Assembly (NCBI GenBank): GCA_030524805.1
Contig: JAUNFY010000014.1
Span: forward strand, 1 to 52,383
Length of the DNA: 52,383 nucleotides
Origin: Bacteroidales bacterium
GTDB taxonomy: Bacteria; Bacteroidota; Bacteroidia; Bacteroidales; Muribaculaceae
Reading direction: 5' to 3'
Shown here piece by piece: positions 22,987 through 32,166 of the stretch (position 1 is the stretch's first letter; the number at the start of each line of letters is the position of its first letter). Both the position numbers and the translations under genes were made by a program. Under the pieces are notes generated by a model, which was not told the DNA's origin, ran no database searches, and saw nothing but the letters and a program-made list of their open reading frames with translations.

Positions 22987-24612
22987 TCAAGGTTGCAAAA
23001 CCTTGACAATCGCATCATCTTCCAATGTTTCGAGAGCTTTCTTTATGGTAGCGTCTTCTTTGTTGAGCATCTGTATCAATCCGGAATATCCGAGCACATT
23101 GCGGGCTATCTGCGCCTTCAGCAGGTTGATGATCTGCTGACGGCTCTTGTTGATATAGTACCAGCGTGCCGGCACTCCGTTTTTGGCAGCATAGTCCACG
23201 AAACCTTCAAGCAGAGTCTGGTCTCTCGGCAGAAGACGTTCCAGTTCGTCAAGAGTCTTTACGTTTTGAGTGAGCGAATGGTATTTCTCCGCAACCTGGA
23301 AAGCGTACTTTGTTATCAGACCCTTGTTGCTGACATTCACATAATACGACGAATAACCGGTAGTGTCCTCAGCCACGAATATGTCGGGCATGATGCCGCC
23401 TCCGCCAAATACTTTCCTTCCCGAATTGGTGAGGAACACCTTGCTCTTGTCGAGTTTGATGCTGTCGGCGCTGTAGAATTCGCCATGCTCAAACCTGTCG
23501 ACAATATCGAGCATATACTTACCGTCCTCACCGCGCTCGTAAGGTTTCTGGATGCAACGGCCCGACGGAGTGAAATATCTGGCCACCGTAAGGCGTATCG
23601 CGCTGCTGTCGGGAAGTTCTATCTGATGCTGCACAAGGCCTTTTCCGAATGAGCGCCGGCCTACTACCACTCCCCTGTCGTTGTCCTGGATTGCTCCGGC
23701 GAAAATCTCGGAAGCGGAGGCTGAATACTCATCTATCAGCACTATCACCTTCTTGTCCTGGAAATGGCCGTTGCCGTCGCTGACCGCCATGCTCCGGTTT
23801 TCCTTCTGCTTGCCGTTGGTGCTGACGATGATCCTGTCGTCGGGCAGGAATTCATTAGCCATCATTATCACCTGGTCGAGATATCCTCCCGAGTTGCCGC
23901 GAAGGTCGATGATGTAGCTTTCCGCTCCACGCGATGCGAGCTGGCTGAGCGCCATGAAGAACTCCTCAAACGTGTTACGGCCGAACTTCGATACTTTCAG
24001 ATATCCGATACCCTTGTCGCTATCAATCATGTAGACGGCGTCGACACTGTTGACCGGTATATCATCCCTCACTACTTCGAAATCGAGCAATGAATCCGTA
24101 TTCGAACGTTTCACCTTGAGCGAGACCTTGCTTCCCTTCTCTCCTCTCAGGGTCTTGAAGACATTTTCCTGCGTCGCTTTCTTTCCTGTGAGAACAGAGT
24201 CGTTTGCAGCTACTATCTTATCGCCGTTGAGCAATCCTACTTTCTCGGCCGGACCGCCTGCGATGACATCGACCACCACTACAGTGTCGCCAACTATCTG
24301 AAACGACACGCCTACTCCCGAGAAATGCCCCTCCATGTCTTCATTGGCGGCTTTAAGCTGCTCCGCGTCAAAATAAACGGAGTGCGGATCAAGACCGGCA
24401 AGCATGTCGGGTATCACGGTGGTGAGCAGCGAATCGACATCTATCTTGTCGACATATTCGCTGTCTATCAAGTCTATCACAGTGCGGAGTTTTGCTTCCG
24501 CAGGAGAGAATTTGCTGACCGTGAGATATTTTCCAATGAAGATACCTCCCACTATTCCTATCGCCAGGACCAGCGGAATCAGCACAAATCCTATGTTTCT
24601 TTTTTTCATCAT
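22987..24612 (-). CDS. ctpA: C-terminal processing peptidase, family S41
   Basis: The 541-residue protease acts in the periplasm, anchored by or released from an N-terminal hydrophobic segment (NIGFVLIPLVLAIGIVGGIF). A PDZ domain (about 85-170) precedes the S41 catalytic domain. The nucleophilic Ser lies in DEYSASASEIFAGA and the general-base Lys in RRSFGKGLVQ, the Ser/Lys dyad of CtpA/Prc enzymes. A C-terminal helical extension of about 150 residues follows. These proteases trim the C-termini of envelope proteins and regulate peptidoglycan hydrolases in other bacteria. It lies between comEB and fau in the same leftward cluster. Confidence 0.93.
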   Translation of the reverse strand: MMKKRNIGFVLIPLVLAIGIVGGIFIGKYLTVSKFSPAEAKLRTVIDLIDSEYVDKIDVDSLLTTVIPDMLAGLDPHSVYFDAEQLKAANEDMEGHFSGVGVSFQIVGDTVVVVDVIAGGPAEKVGLLNGDKIVAANDSVLTGKKATQENVFKTLRGEKGSKVSLKVKRSNTDSLLDFEVVRDDIPVNSVDAVYMIDSDKGIGYLKVSKFGRNTFEEFFMALSQLASRGAESYIIDLRGNSGGYLDQVIMMANEFLPDDRIIVSTNGKQKENRSMAVSDGNGHFQDKKVIVLIDEYSASASEIFAGAIQDNDRGVVVGRRSFGKGLVQHQIELPDSSAIRLTVARYFTPSGRCIQKPYERGEDGKYMLDIVDRFEHGEFYSADSIKLDKSKVFLTNSGRKVFGGGGIMPDIFVAEDTTGYSSYYVNVSNKGLITKYAFQVAEKYHSLTQNVKTLDELERLLPRDQTLLEGFVDYAAKNGVPARWYYINKSRQQIINLLKAQIARNVLGYSGLIQMLNKEDATIKKALETLEDDAIVKVLQP

Positions 24613-24731
24613 CGACCTAAGTTTTCCTTAATCCATCCTTTAATTCCAATCCATCCATACAAATACATCCATGCAATCAGCCATCCCTATCAATCCGGCA
24701 TTCCTGCCGAACAGGGCGCGGATTCTGATCA

Positions 24732-25181
24732 TCACAAAGGCATGTGGACAATCTCTATGCCGGCCTGACGCAATAAGTCTATGCCGTCTTGAATCCTGTA
24801 GAGATCTGAGAAGACAACTCTCTTGATACCCGCCTGGATGATGAGTTTACTGCATTCCATGCAAGGGGATGCCGTGACATAGAGCGTGGCGTTCTCGCTC
24901 GAATTATTGCTGCGTGCCACTTTTGTGATGGCATTCGCTTCCGCATGCAGCACGTATGGGAAGGTGACATTGTCTTCCTCACAAATATTGGGAAATCCCG
25001 ACGGCGTACCATTGTAGCCGTCGGAAATTATCATGTTGTCCCTGACTATCAGCGCACCCACCTTACGTCGGTGGCAATAGGAGTTTTCACTCCAAATCAT
25101 GGCCATCCGCAGATATCTCTCGTCGATGATGCGCTGTTTGTCTTCCTGTCTGGTATTGCCTGTCATATACCGGTATTTCAA
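24732..25181 (-). CDS. comEB: Deoxycytidylate deaminase (ComEB/dCMP deaminase family)
   Basis: The 149-residue cytosolic zinc enzyme probably converts dCMP to dUMP for dTTP synthesis. The zinc and proton-shuttle motif HAEANAI (His79, Glu81) pairs with TASPCMECSKLI (Cys107, Cys110). The front carries GALIVRDNMIISDGYNGTPS, characteristic of dCMP deaminases as opposed to cytidine deaminases. A competence role, as the name implies in Bacillus, is not indicated. It starts 43 bp after trxB. Confidence 0.92.
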   Translation of the reverse strand: MKYRYMTGNTRQEDKQRIIDERYLRMAMIWSENSYCHRRKVGALIVRDNMIISDGYNGTPSGFPNICEEDNVTFPYVLHAEANAITKVARSNNSSENATLYVTASPCMECSKLIIQAGIKRVVFSDLYRIQDGIDLLRQAGIEIVHMPL

Positions 25182-25224
25182 TACACTGAATCACACAAAG
25201 TAATTACAGTATCTTATTCTAAAT

Positions 25225-26166
25225 TTACAACTCGGAATGCTCGTTCAAGAAGTGTTCAGCGTCGAGAGCGGCTTTCGCTCCTGAGCCGGCAGCCACGATT
25301 GCCTGCCTGTAGTGGGGATCGGCTACGTCGCCTGCGGCAAACACTCCTTCCACACTGGTGCGGGTCGAGGCGCCGTCGGTCTTTATGTATCCGCCTTCGA
25401 GCAGTTCAAGCTGACCTTTGAGGAATTCCGTATTGGGATTATGACCGATGCCAAGGAAGAATCCATCAATCTTGATGTCGAAATGATCCTCTTCCTCAGT
25501 GCCGGCAGCCCTTACCACATGAGCGCCTTCAACAACTCCATCGCCGAAGAGACCTTTCACGTTGCATTCGAAAAGAATCTCGATGTTGGGAGTGTTAACC
25601 ACTCTTTTCTTCATCACGTCGCTTGCGCGCAGGAACGGTTTGCGTACTATCAGATACACCTTGTTGCAAAGTGTGGAAAGATACAGAGCCTCCTCGCAGG
25701 CAGTGTCGCCACCACCTACCACGGCAACATCTTTCTTGCGGTAGAAGAAGCCGTCGCATACGGCACATGCGCTCACGCCCATGCCCTGATATTTGGTTTC
25801 ATCGGCAAGTCCGAGATATTTGGCACTTGCACCGGTGGAGATTATCACGGTCTCAGCCACTACCTCATCGCCATGATCATCGATAGCGACAAACGGACGC
25901 TTGCTCAAATCGATGCTTTCGATGTTGCGGCTTCTCACCTTGGCTCCGAAACGCTCCGCCTGGCTGCGCAGCTGATCCATCATTTCCATTCCGCCTATGC
26001 CTTCAGGATAGCCGGGAAAGTTCTCGATCTCAGTAGTCTGGGTCAGCTGACCGCCGGGTTGATTACCTTCGAAAATCACGGGAGCGAGATTCGCTCTACC
26101 TGCATAAATACCAGCAGTGTATCCGGCCGGTCCGGAACCGACCACAAGCACTTTTATTATTGACAT
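25225..26166 (-). CDS. trxB: Thioredoxin reductase (NADPH)
   Basis: The 313-residue flavoprotein passes electrons from NADPH to thioredoxin. FAD-binding GSGPAGYTAGIYAGRA is at residues 10-25, the redox pair Cys134 and Cys137 in SACAVCDGFFY, the NADPH-binding GGGDTACEEALYL, and the C-terminal FAD contact GVFAAGDVADPHYRQ. Length and order are standard for the low-molecular-weight type. Its partner trxA lies 16 kb away. It is third in the ftsK-lolA-trxB-comEB-ctpA-fau cluster. Confidence 0.96.
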   Translation of the reverse strand: MSIIKVLVVGSGPAGYTAGIYAGRANLAPVIFEGNQPGGQLTQTTEIENFPGYPEGIGGMEMMDQLRSQAERFGAKVRSRNIESIDLSKRPFVAIDDHGDEVVAETVIISTGASAKYLGLADETKYQGMGVSACAVCDGFFYRKKDVAVVGGGDTACEEALYLSTLCNKVYLIVRKPFLRASDVMKKRVVNTPNIEILFECNVKGLFGDGVVEGAHVVRAAGTEEEDHFDIKIDGFFLGIGHNPNTEFLKGQLELLEGGYIKTDGASTRTSVEGVFAAGDVADPHYRQAIVAAGSGAKAALDAEHFLNEHSEL

Positions 26167-26273
26167 ATCTATTTTCTGTTAAGTTTCATTAATATAACAA
26201 TCAAATTCCGCAAATAGCACATCGCTCCCCATTTTTTATGCCCCGGGTCCACTCATCAGCCTCGAGCCTCCGA

Positions 26274-26897
26274 CTATCGCAAATCAACAATCTCCGCTTT
26301 CGGATATCTTGCCGCCGGATATGTGAACGTGTTGGCCGAGAATTTCTGCCCGGTTTTCACACCGGTCACTGAAATCGTGATTTTCTGTCCGTTGCTCGGT
26401 ACCACCACCATTTGCGACGGGAATGAACTCTTGTCTGGGATGGTAAGATGCACGCTCTTGTAGCCTATTTTTTTTGATTTCGGCGTCAGAACGATGGTCT
26501 TGCTTCCTTTCTTTTGGCTTTTAGCGAAGGACGCGGTGAAATAACCGGAATACGCGTTCACTATCTGCATTGGATTGGCCTCGGCCACTTCCGCTGCCGT
26601 GGGTAGCGTCACTGTGGTTTCATTGTTCTTTTTATTATATGTCCACAGTGTTTTGCCGTCATACCATACGGATGTGGCGGATGTGACAAGCGAAAACTTG
26701 CTGCCTGAAGATTTCATGGTTCCGGTCACATCCTGATTGCCCAAAGTCATGGTGAATGAGGCCACAAGTCCGTCGGCTGTCTTTATCGCCTTTGATGCTC
26801 TCTTCAGAATGCCGTCGGCCGTTTCATTCGCCATCATGCTTGCCGAAGCGGCCAGCAGCGACACGACTATCACAATAATTTTTCCTATCTTTATCAT
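26274..26897 (-). CDS. LolA-like outer-membrane lipoprotein carrier
   Basis: The 207-residue periplasmic protein has a signal peptide (MIKIGKIIVIVVSLLAASAS) and the LolA-type half-barrel pattern: ADGILKRASKAIKTADGLVA, FTMTLGNQDVTGTMKSSG, SVWYDGKTLWTYNKK, and PLTI-like strands to the end. It would carry lipoproteins across the periplasm, although Bacteroidetes LolA homologues are diverse. It lies 46 bp after ftsK, a pairing I recall from other Bacteroidetes genomes. Confidence 0.82.
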   Translation of the reverse strand: MIKIGKIIVIVVSLLAASASMMANETADGILKRASKAIKTADGLVASFTMTLGNQDVTGTMKSSGSKFSLVTSATSVWYDGKTLWTYNKKNNETTVTLPTAAEVAEANPMQIVNAYSGYFTASFAKSQKKGSKTIVLTPKSKKIGYKSVHLTIPDKSSFPSQMVVVPSNGQKITISVTGVKTGQKFSANTFTYPAARYPKAEIVDLR

Positions 26898-26943
26898 AGC
26901 AGTTGATGATTTACAATCTGTATTTTACTTTGAGGCTTATATT

Positions 26944-29748
26944 TTACATTGAGGCAAGAATACTTTCCAATGTCACCTGGTCTACGAGGACATCCCTTGC
27001 CTTTCCGCCGGTGGCCGGTCCTACGACGCCGAGAGCCTGCAGCTGGTCCATTATTCGGCCTGCGCGGTTATAGCCTATCTCATAGCGGCGTTGAATTGCA
27101 GATGTGGATGCCGTGCTCGACATCACTATCTGGCGGGCCACTTCCTCAAGCAGCGGGTCTTTCTTGCCGAGCGAGGCCTGATCTATGTCGCCCCCGTCGG
27201 CATCGCCGCCAATCAGTGGTTCGGGAAGTATGTAGGCTCCTTGCGGATAAGGCTGACGGGCGATGTAATCGCACACCTCCTCCACTTCCGGAGTGTCAAC
27301 AAATGCACATTGCACACGGGTTACTTCTCCATTGTTGCTGATAAGCATGTCGCCGCGTCCTATCAGCTGCTGCGCGCCGGTGTGGTCGAGGATAGTCTTC
27401 GAGTCCACGCCCGAACTTACCTTGAAGGCTATGCGCACCGGGAAGTTGGCCTTGATCATACCCGTGATAACGTTGGTCGAAGGACGCTGAGTAGCTATGA
27501 TCACATGAATTCCGACTGCTCGCGCAAGCTGGGCAAGACGCGCTATGGGCATTTCCACTTCCTTGCCCGCCGTCATGATAAGGTCGGCGAACTCATCGAT
27601 AATCACCACAATATATGGCATGAAGCGATGTCCTTCGCGCGGATCAAGTCTCTTTGCCCTGAATTTGTCATTGTATTCATGCACCTGACGCACCATCGCC
27701 TTCTCAAGCAGTTTGTAACGCTCATCCATCTCCACACAGAGGGAACTCAGCGTCGCAACCACATTTTCCATATTCGTGATGATCGGCTGCTCACAATTAG
27801 GAATCTCCGCAAGATAATATTTCTCTATCTTCGAATAGAGTGAGAATTCCACCCTCTTCGGATCGACCATCACGAATTTCAGCTCCTCCGGACGCTTGCT
27901 GTAGAGCAATGAAGTGATGATGGCGTTCAGGCCTACGGATTTACCCTGACCTGTAGCACCGGCCACGAGAAGGTGGGGCATCTTGGCGAGGTCGGCGATA
28001 TATACGTCGTTGGAGATGGTGGATCCGAGCGCTATGGGAAGCCTCTGCTTTCTCTCCTGATATACTTTCGACTGAATTATGGTGCGCATCGACACCGTCT
28101 GCGGATCCTTATTCGCAACCTCGATGCCGACAGTTCCTTTGCCGGGAATAGGAGCAATGATACGCACGCCGATAGCAGCCAGCGACAATGATATATCGTC
28201 GGCAAGATTCTTAATCTTTGCAATCTTCACTCCGGTGTCGGGACGGATTTCATAAAGTGTCACCGTAGGACCTACGGTAGCTTCTATGCTGGTGATGGGT
28301 ATTCCGAAATCAAGCAGAGTCTTTCTAATTTTCTCCTTGTTTTCCATCTGCTCGCTTGCATCAACCGATATCTTTTCCGAGCCGGGACGAAGAAATTCGC
28401 TGGGCGGGAAATTATAGACATGAGTGAAAAGGTTGGCGTCATAGCTTTCGGCCGGTTTTTCAGAACCCTTTTCTATCTGGTTGACGTTGACGGTCATGAC
28501 ATCGGGAGTTTCATCTGCAGCATCTTCCTTCGCGCCATCCAAAGGAATGTCCTGAGGCTCGGATGCCGGCATCTCATTTCTAACGTCGGCATAACCCGCA
28601 GATTCCTCCTGTGCTTTCTCCTCTTCTTCTGTCAAGGCTGTCAAAGGAGCGGGATTCTCATCCGGCGTTTCCGGGATTTCCGTTTCCTCCTGAATTTCGA
28701 TATCGTCATGCTCGCCCGCAATTTTCTCTATATCAGTGCGCGAGGTTCCCTCCGACTCATCTGGATCATCGGGAATATCGAAAATTGTATCTTCTTCTGG
28801 ATCAAAATCCACACTTGATTCATTAGCTTGCCGGATATCATCTTTAATTCGGGTGCTGTCAAGGCCTTCACCCGACAATGCCTCGTCGCGCTTTTCCCTG
28901 AGCTCCATCTCCCTGATTTCCGCTTCTTTCCGGAGAATGGCAGCCTCCTCTTCTTTCTTGAGTCTTCTGCGCTCATCGAAGACTGCTTTCTTTTTCAACA
29001 CCCATTTCACGGCATCGCGCAGACAGATGGTGACAAAAATAGAAAGCAATACGATCGAGAGGATGATCGCACCCGACCATCCTACGAAACCGTAGATTAT
29101 CTCATTGATGTATCTGCCGTGAAAACCGCCCCAATTCACCTTTGTATCGAGTCCGATTGTCAGCATCCCCACCACCACACTTATCGTGATCATGGCTATA
29201 AGCGACTTGATGGTGAAGTCAAGAGTGCGGAACCTCGGGAACCCGATGAGCAACTTCAGCGACATACATATCAACCACACTATCACTACCACAAATCCAA
29301 GTCCAAAACCTTGATTTATCAGTAGTTCGGTGAGACGTGCTCCTCCTTCGCCGGCATCGTTGACAACATTGACGGCATTGCCTACTGTCTCGCTGACTAC
29401 GAGACTCTGGTCTGTGACACACGACACGAAATAAGAAAGGAATGCCACGGCAAACCAGAATCCTGTTCCGCCGAGAATTATACCTGTGGTGATTCGGGCA
29501 GTAGTCGACGTCAAAGCGTTTTTCAATCTTTGGAAGAATGGCTCTCCCGTGGTGTGCTTGCTCTCCGGCTGCTTGCTTTTATCATCCTTCTGCTTGCGCC
29601 GGGAAGCCGACGCTTCGCCCGCAGCGGCCCTGACGCGCCGTCTGCGCACCGGTTGCGGCTCCGGCTGAGGGTCGGCTTCCGTAATCAAAGGGTCGCTGTT
29701 GAAATCAGTATTTGGTATCTGAGGCGAGTAATTATCGTATTTAGGCAT
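26944..29748 (-). CDS. ftsK: DNA translocase FtsK/SpoIIIE
   Basis: The 934-residue septal motor pumps chromosome ends apart and activates dimer resolution at division. It has four membrane segments between about residues 90 and 260, then a long acidic Glu/Pro-rich linker (about 285-480). The RecA-like motor has Walker A VAGATGQGKSVGLN near residue 595 and Walker B YIVVIIDEFADLIM. A C-terminal gamma winged-helix domain (EEVARQIVMSSTASTSAIQR) reads KOPS-like DNA polarity signals. It heads the leftward cluster that ends at the terminator after fau. Confidence 0.95.
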   Translation of the reverse strand: MPKYDNYSPQIPNTDFNSDPLITEADPQPEPQPVRRRRVRAAAGEASASRRKQKDDKSKQPESKHTTGEPFFQRLKNALTSTTARITTGIILGGTGFWFAVAFLSYFVSCVTDQSLVVSETVGNAVNVVNDAGEGGARLTELLINQGFGLGFVVVIVWLICMSLKLLIGFPRFRTLDFTIKSLIAMITISVVVGMLTIGLDTKVNWGGFHGRYINEIIYGFVGWSGAIILSIVLLSIFVTICLRDAVKWVLKKKAVFDERRRLKKEEEAAILRKEAEIREMELREKRDEALSGEGLDSTRIKDDIRQANESSVDFDPEEDTIFDIPDDPDESEGTSRTDIEKIAGEHDDIEIQEETEIPETPDENPAPLTALTEEEEKAQEESAGYADVRNEMPASEPQDIPLDGAKEDAADETPDVMTVNVNQIEKGSEKPAESYDANLFTHVYNFPPSEFLRPGSEKISVDASEQMENKEKIRKTLLDFGIPITSIEATVGPTVTLYEIRPDTGVKIAKIKNLADDISLSLAAIGVRIIAPIPGKGTVGIEVANKDPQTVSMRTIIQSKVYQERKQRLPIALGSTISNDVYIADLAKMPHLLVAGATGQGKSVGLNAIITSLLYSKRPEELKFVMVDPKRVEFSLYSKIEKYYLAEIPNCEQPIITNMENVVATLSSLCVEMDERYKLLEKAMVRQVHEYNDKFRAKRLDPREGHRFMPYIVVIIDEFADLIMTAGKEVEMPIARLAQLARAVGIHVIIATQRPSTNVITGMIKANFPVRIAFKVSSGVDSKTILDHTGAQQLIGRGDMLISNNGEVTRVQCAFVDTPEVEEVCDYIARQPYPQGAYILPEPLIGGDADGGDIDQASLGKKDPLLEEVARQIVMSSTASTSAIQRRYEIGYNRAGRIMDQLQALGVVGPATGGKARDVLVDQVTLESILASM

Positions 29749-30023
29749 TTTATAATCCTTTCGTTATTGACTGTTTATTAGTGAGCAGCTCGCAGAAGTT
29801 AAGATATGACATATTCGGGATAATCTTGAGCCGGATTGGCCGGGCGCGAAGATACTTATCGAGTTAAGCAACTGAACGCCAATGGCAAGATGGCCAAGAT
29901 TTGCCGCAGTCATCATTCCAAGACGCTTTGATTCTGTCCGTTCATATATCCCGTTTAATTTTTGTGAGCTACTTATGAACTGCAAAATTACTAAAAAATC
30001 GGCATTATATGAAAAAAATTTAT

Positions 30024-30031
30024 TAACTTTG
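30024..30031 (+). promoter_or_regulatory. Probable -7 box for the dxs operon
   Basis: TAACTTTG lies 8 bp before the ATG of the 58-aa gene. No good -33 TTTG is present at the right distance, so promoter strength is uncertain. The stretch 29749-30023 shows no other gene; a 73-residue leftward frame there looks spurious. Confidence 0.45.
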
Positions 30032-30039
30032 CAAATGAA

Positions 30040-30216
30040 ATGACACCAATACGCGTTGCAGGACTTGCATTGCTCGCTTTAGTCTGGATATGGCTTTGTG
30101 CGGGCTTGCTCACATCGGCCGACGGATTTAACCTTAAAAACATCCTGATAGCCCTTATGAGCGGTATTGTTATATTCGTACCCTTATACAAAAAATACTT
30201 CAAAAGGGAGAAGTAA
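30040..30216 (+). CDS. 58-residue two-helix membrane peptide
   Basis: Starting ATGACACCAATACGC, the product has two hydrophobic helices, residues about 6-24 (VAGLALLALVWIWLCAGLL) and 34-50 (NILIALMSGIVIFVPLY), and ends in a basic tail (KKYFKREK). It begins 8 bp after a -7 box and ends 9 bp before dxs, so it is probably translated as the first gene of the dxs-trkA-trkH unit. Function unknown. Confidence 0.65.
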   Translation: MTPIRVAGLALLALVWIWLCAGLLTSADGFNLKNILIALMSGIVIFVPLYKKYFKREK

Positions 30217-30225
30217 TGCTGACTT

Positions 30226-32166
30226 ATGAAACAGGAATCATCGCAAACTCCGACGTCGTCTGAAATCAGTAAAGGATATGGCCTTCTTGACAGCATCAAG
30301 ACCCCGGCCGATGTCAGACTTCTTTCATTGCAACAACTTCCTCAGTTATGCGACGACATACGTCGCTACCTCATAGACAACCTTTCAGTCAATCCGGGCC
30401 ATTTCGCCTCGAGCATGGGTGCTGTGGAGATTGTAGTGGCTCTTCACTACGTTTACGACACTCCTACCGACCATTTGTTCTGGGACGTAGGTCATCAGGC
30501 GTATGCCCATAAACTCCTTACCGGAAGGAAGGAAGCATTTGCCAACCAACGCCGCAAAGGAGGCATCAGCGGATTCCCCTCTCCCCTTGAATCTGACTAC
30601 GATACATTCATCACCGGCCACGCATCAAATTCCATCTCGGCCGCACTCGGCCGCGCGATTGCCGACCGCAATACTCCCGGCTTTGAAAGCCACAAGACAG
30701 TAGCCGTGATCGGCGACGCGTCGATAGGCGGTGGCCTTGCTTTCGAGGGCCTCAACAATGTTGCCAACAATCCCAACAACCTGTTGATAATCCTTAATGA
30801 CAACGACATGAGCATCGATGCCAATGTCGGTGGTCTGCACAGATATCTTTCAGAATTATCCACTTCGGCCGGCTACAACAGATGGCGTGCGAAGATTTAC
30901 AACGCTTTCCGCAAGGAAGGATTCGTCACTGAGGAAAGTAAAGGCCGTATACAACGCTTCGCAAATTCCCTCAAGAGTCTGGTGAGCGGGAAGCAGAATA
31001 TCTTCGAGGGATTGAATATCAGATATTTCGGCCCGTTTGATGGCCATGATGTCATCAAATTGGTAAAAATACTGCGCGACATAAAGAACATGGAGACTCC
31101 TCGCCTCCTGCATCTGCACACCATAAAGGGCAAAGGCTACAAACCTGCCGAAGAGTGCCCTGCCAAATGGCATGCTCCCGGTAAGTTCAATCCCGATACG
31201 GGCGAAAAAATATGCGAAGCGTGTGCATCCGATCCTCTTAATTGGCAAGACGTTTTCGGCAAAACCCTCGTGGAACTTGCCAGACTCGACCAACGGGTGA
31301 TGGGAGTCACGGCGGCGATGCCTTCCGGAACATCGGTAGGCATGATGCTCGATGTCTTTCCGGAACGCACATTCGACGTCGGCATATCCGAAGGACACGC
31401 AGTGACATTCTCCGCCGGCCTCGCTACCGGCGGCAAACGCCCTTTCACCGCCATTTATTCCACATTCCTGCAGCGTGCATACGACAACATCGTCAATGAT
31501 GTGTGCATACAGGGTTTGCCGGTGACTTTCTGCATCGACAGAGCCGGCATCGTAGGTGAGGATGGAGTGACCCACCATGGTCTGCTCGACATCGCTTATC
31601 TGAGGTGCATACCCAACATGAGGGTTGCATCGCCGGCTGATGAAGAGACTTTAAGAAACCTCATGTTCACATCGCTCAAGACCGATGGCCCGCTTGCAAT
31701 CAGGTATCCGCGTGGCAAAGCTACGACCTGCGACTGGCAGACTCCCTTCCGGCAGATTTCAGTGGGCAAAGCAAGGGTCGACTCGGAAGAGCAAGACTCC
31801 AAAGTTGCCGTGCTCACAATCGGCCCGGCATTGAACGACGCCCGTAAAGCCAAAGAAATGCTTAAACTTCAAGGCATTGCGGTGGATGTTTACGATATGA
31901 TCTGGGTTAAACCCCTTGATGAAGAACTTCTCGCACGCATCGCAAAATCGCACAAGCATATCGTCACGGTTGAAGACGGAGTGGTCAACGGCGGTTTTGG
32001 AAGCGCTGTCACCGAATGGTGCCGCGACAACAACTGCGATGTATCGATACATTGCCTCGGCGTCGACGACCGTTGGGTGACCCACGGAACGGTTGCCGAA
32101 TTGAAGAAGGAATGCGGATATGATGCTGAAGGTATCGCTTCCGCTGTCATAAAGCTTTTGTCATGA
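30226..32166 (+). CDS. dxs: 1-deoxy-D-xylulose-5-phosphate synthase
   Basis: The 646-residue thiamine-diphosphate enzyme condenses pyruvate and glyceraldehyde 3-phosphate, the first step of the MEP isoprenoid pathway, and also supplies thiamine and pyridoxal synthesis. The transketolase-type order is clear: HLFWDVGHQAYAHKLLTGR, TPP-binding GDASIGGGLAFEGLNNVA with its Asn about 30 residues later (NDNDMSI), HTIKGKGYKPAEE, and the pyrimidine-domain segment SEGHAVTFSAGLATGGKRPF. Length is standard. It overlaps trkA by 4 bp (ATGA). Confidence 0.96.
   Translation: MKQESSQTPTSSEISKGYGLLDSIKTPADVRLLSLQQLPQLCDDIRRYLIDNLSVNPGHFASSMGAVEIVVALHYVYDTPTDHLFWDVGHQAYAHKLLTGRKEAFANQRRKGGISGFPSPLESDYDTFITGHASNSISAALGRAIADRNTPGFESHKTVAVIGDASIGGGLAFEGLNNVANNPNNLLIILNDNDMSIDANVGGLHRYLSELSTSAGYNRWRAKIYNAFRKEGFVTEESKGRIQRFANSLKSLVSGKQNIFEGLNIRYFGPFDGHDVIKLVKILRDIKNMETPRLLHLHTIKGKGYKPAEECPAKWHAPGKFNPDTGEKICEACASDPLNWQDVFGKTLVELARLDQRVMGVTAAMPSGTSVGMMLDVFPERTFDVGISEGHAVTFSAGLATGGKRPFTAIYSTFLQRAYDNIVNDVCIQGLPVTFCIDRAGIVGEDGVTHHGLLDIAYLRCIPNMRVASPADEETLRNLMFTSLKTDGPLAIRYPRGKATTCDWQTPFRQISVGKARVDSEEQDSKVAVLTIGPALNDARKAKEMLKLQGIAVDVYDMIWVKPLDEELLARIAKSHKHIVTVEDGVVNGGFGSAVTEWCRDNNCDVSIHCLGVDDRWVTHGTVAELKKECGYDAEGIASAVIKLLS

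Noticed and set aside
29764-29985. A 73-residue leftward frame between ftsK and the 58-aa gene.
   Set aside because: Low-quality composition, no start signal or similarity, and it occupies the ftsK upstream region.
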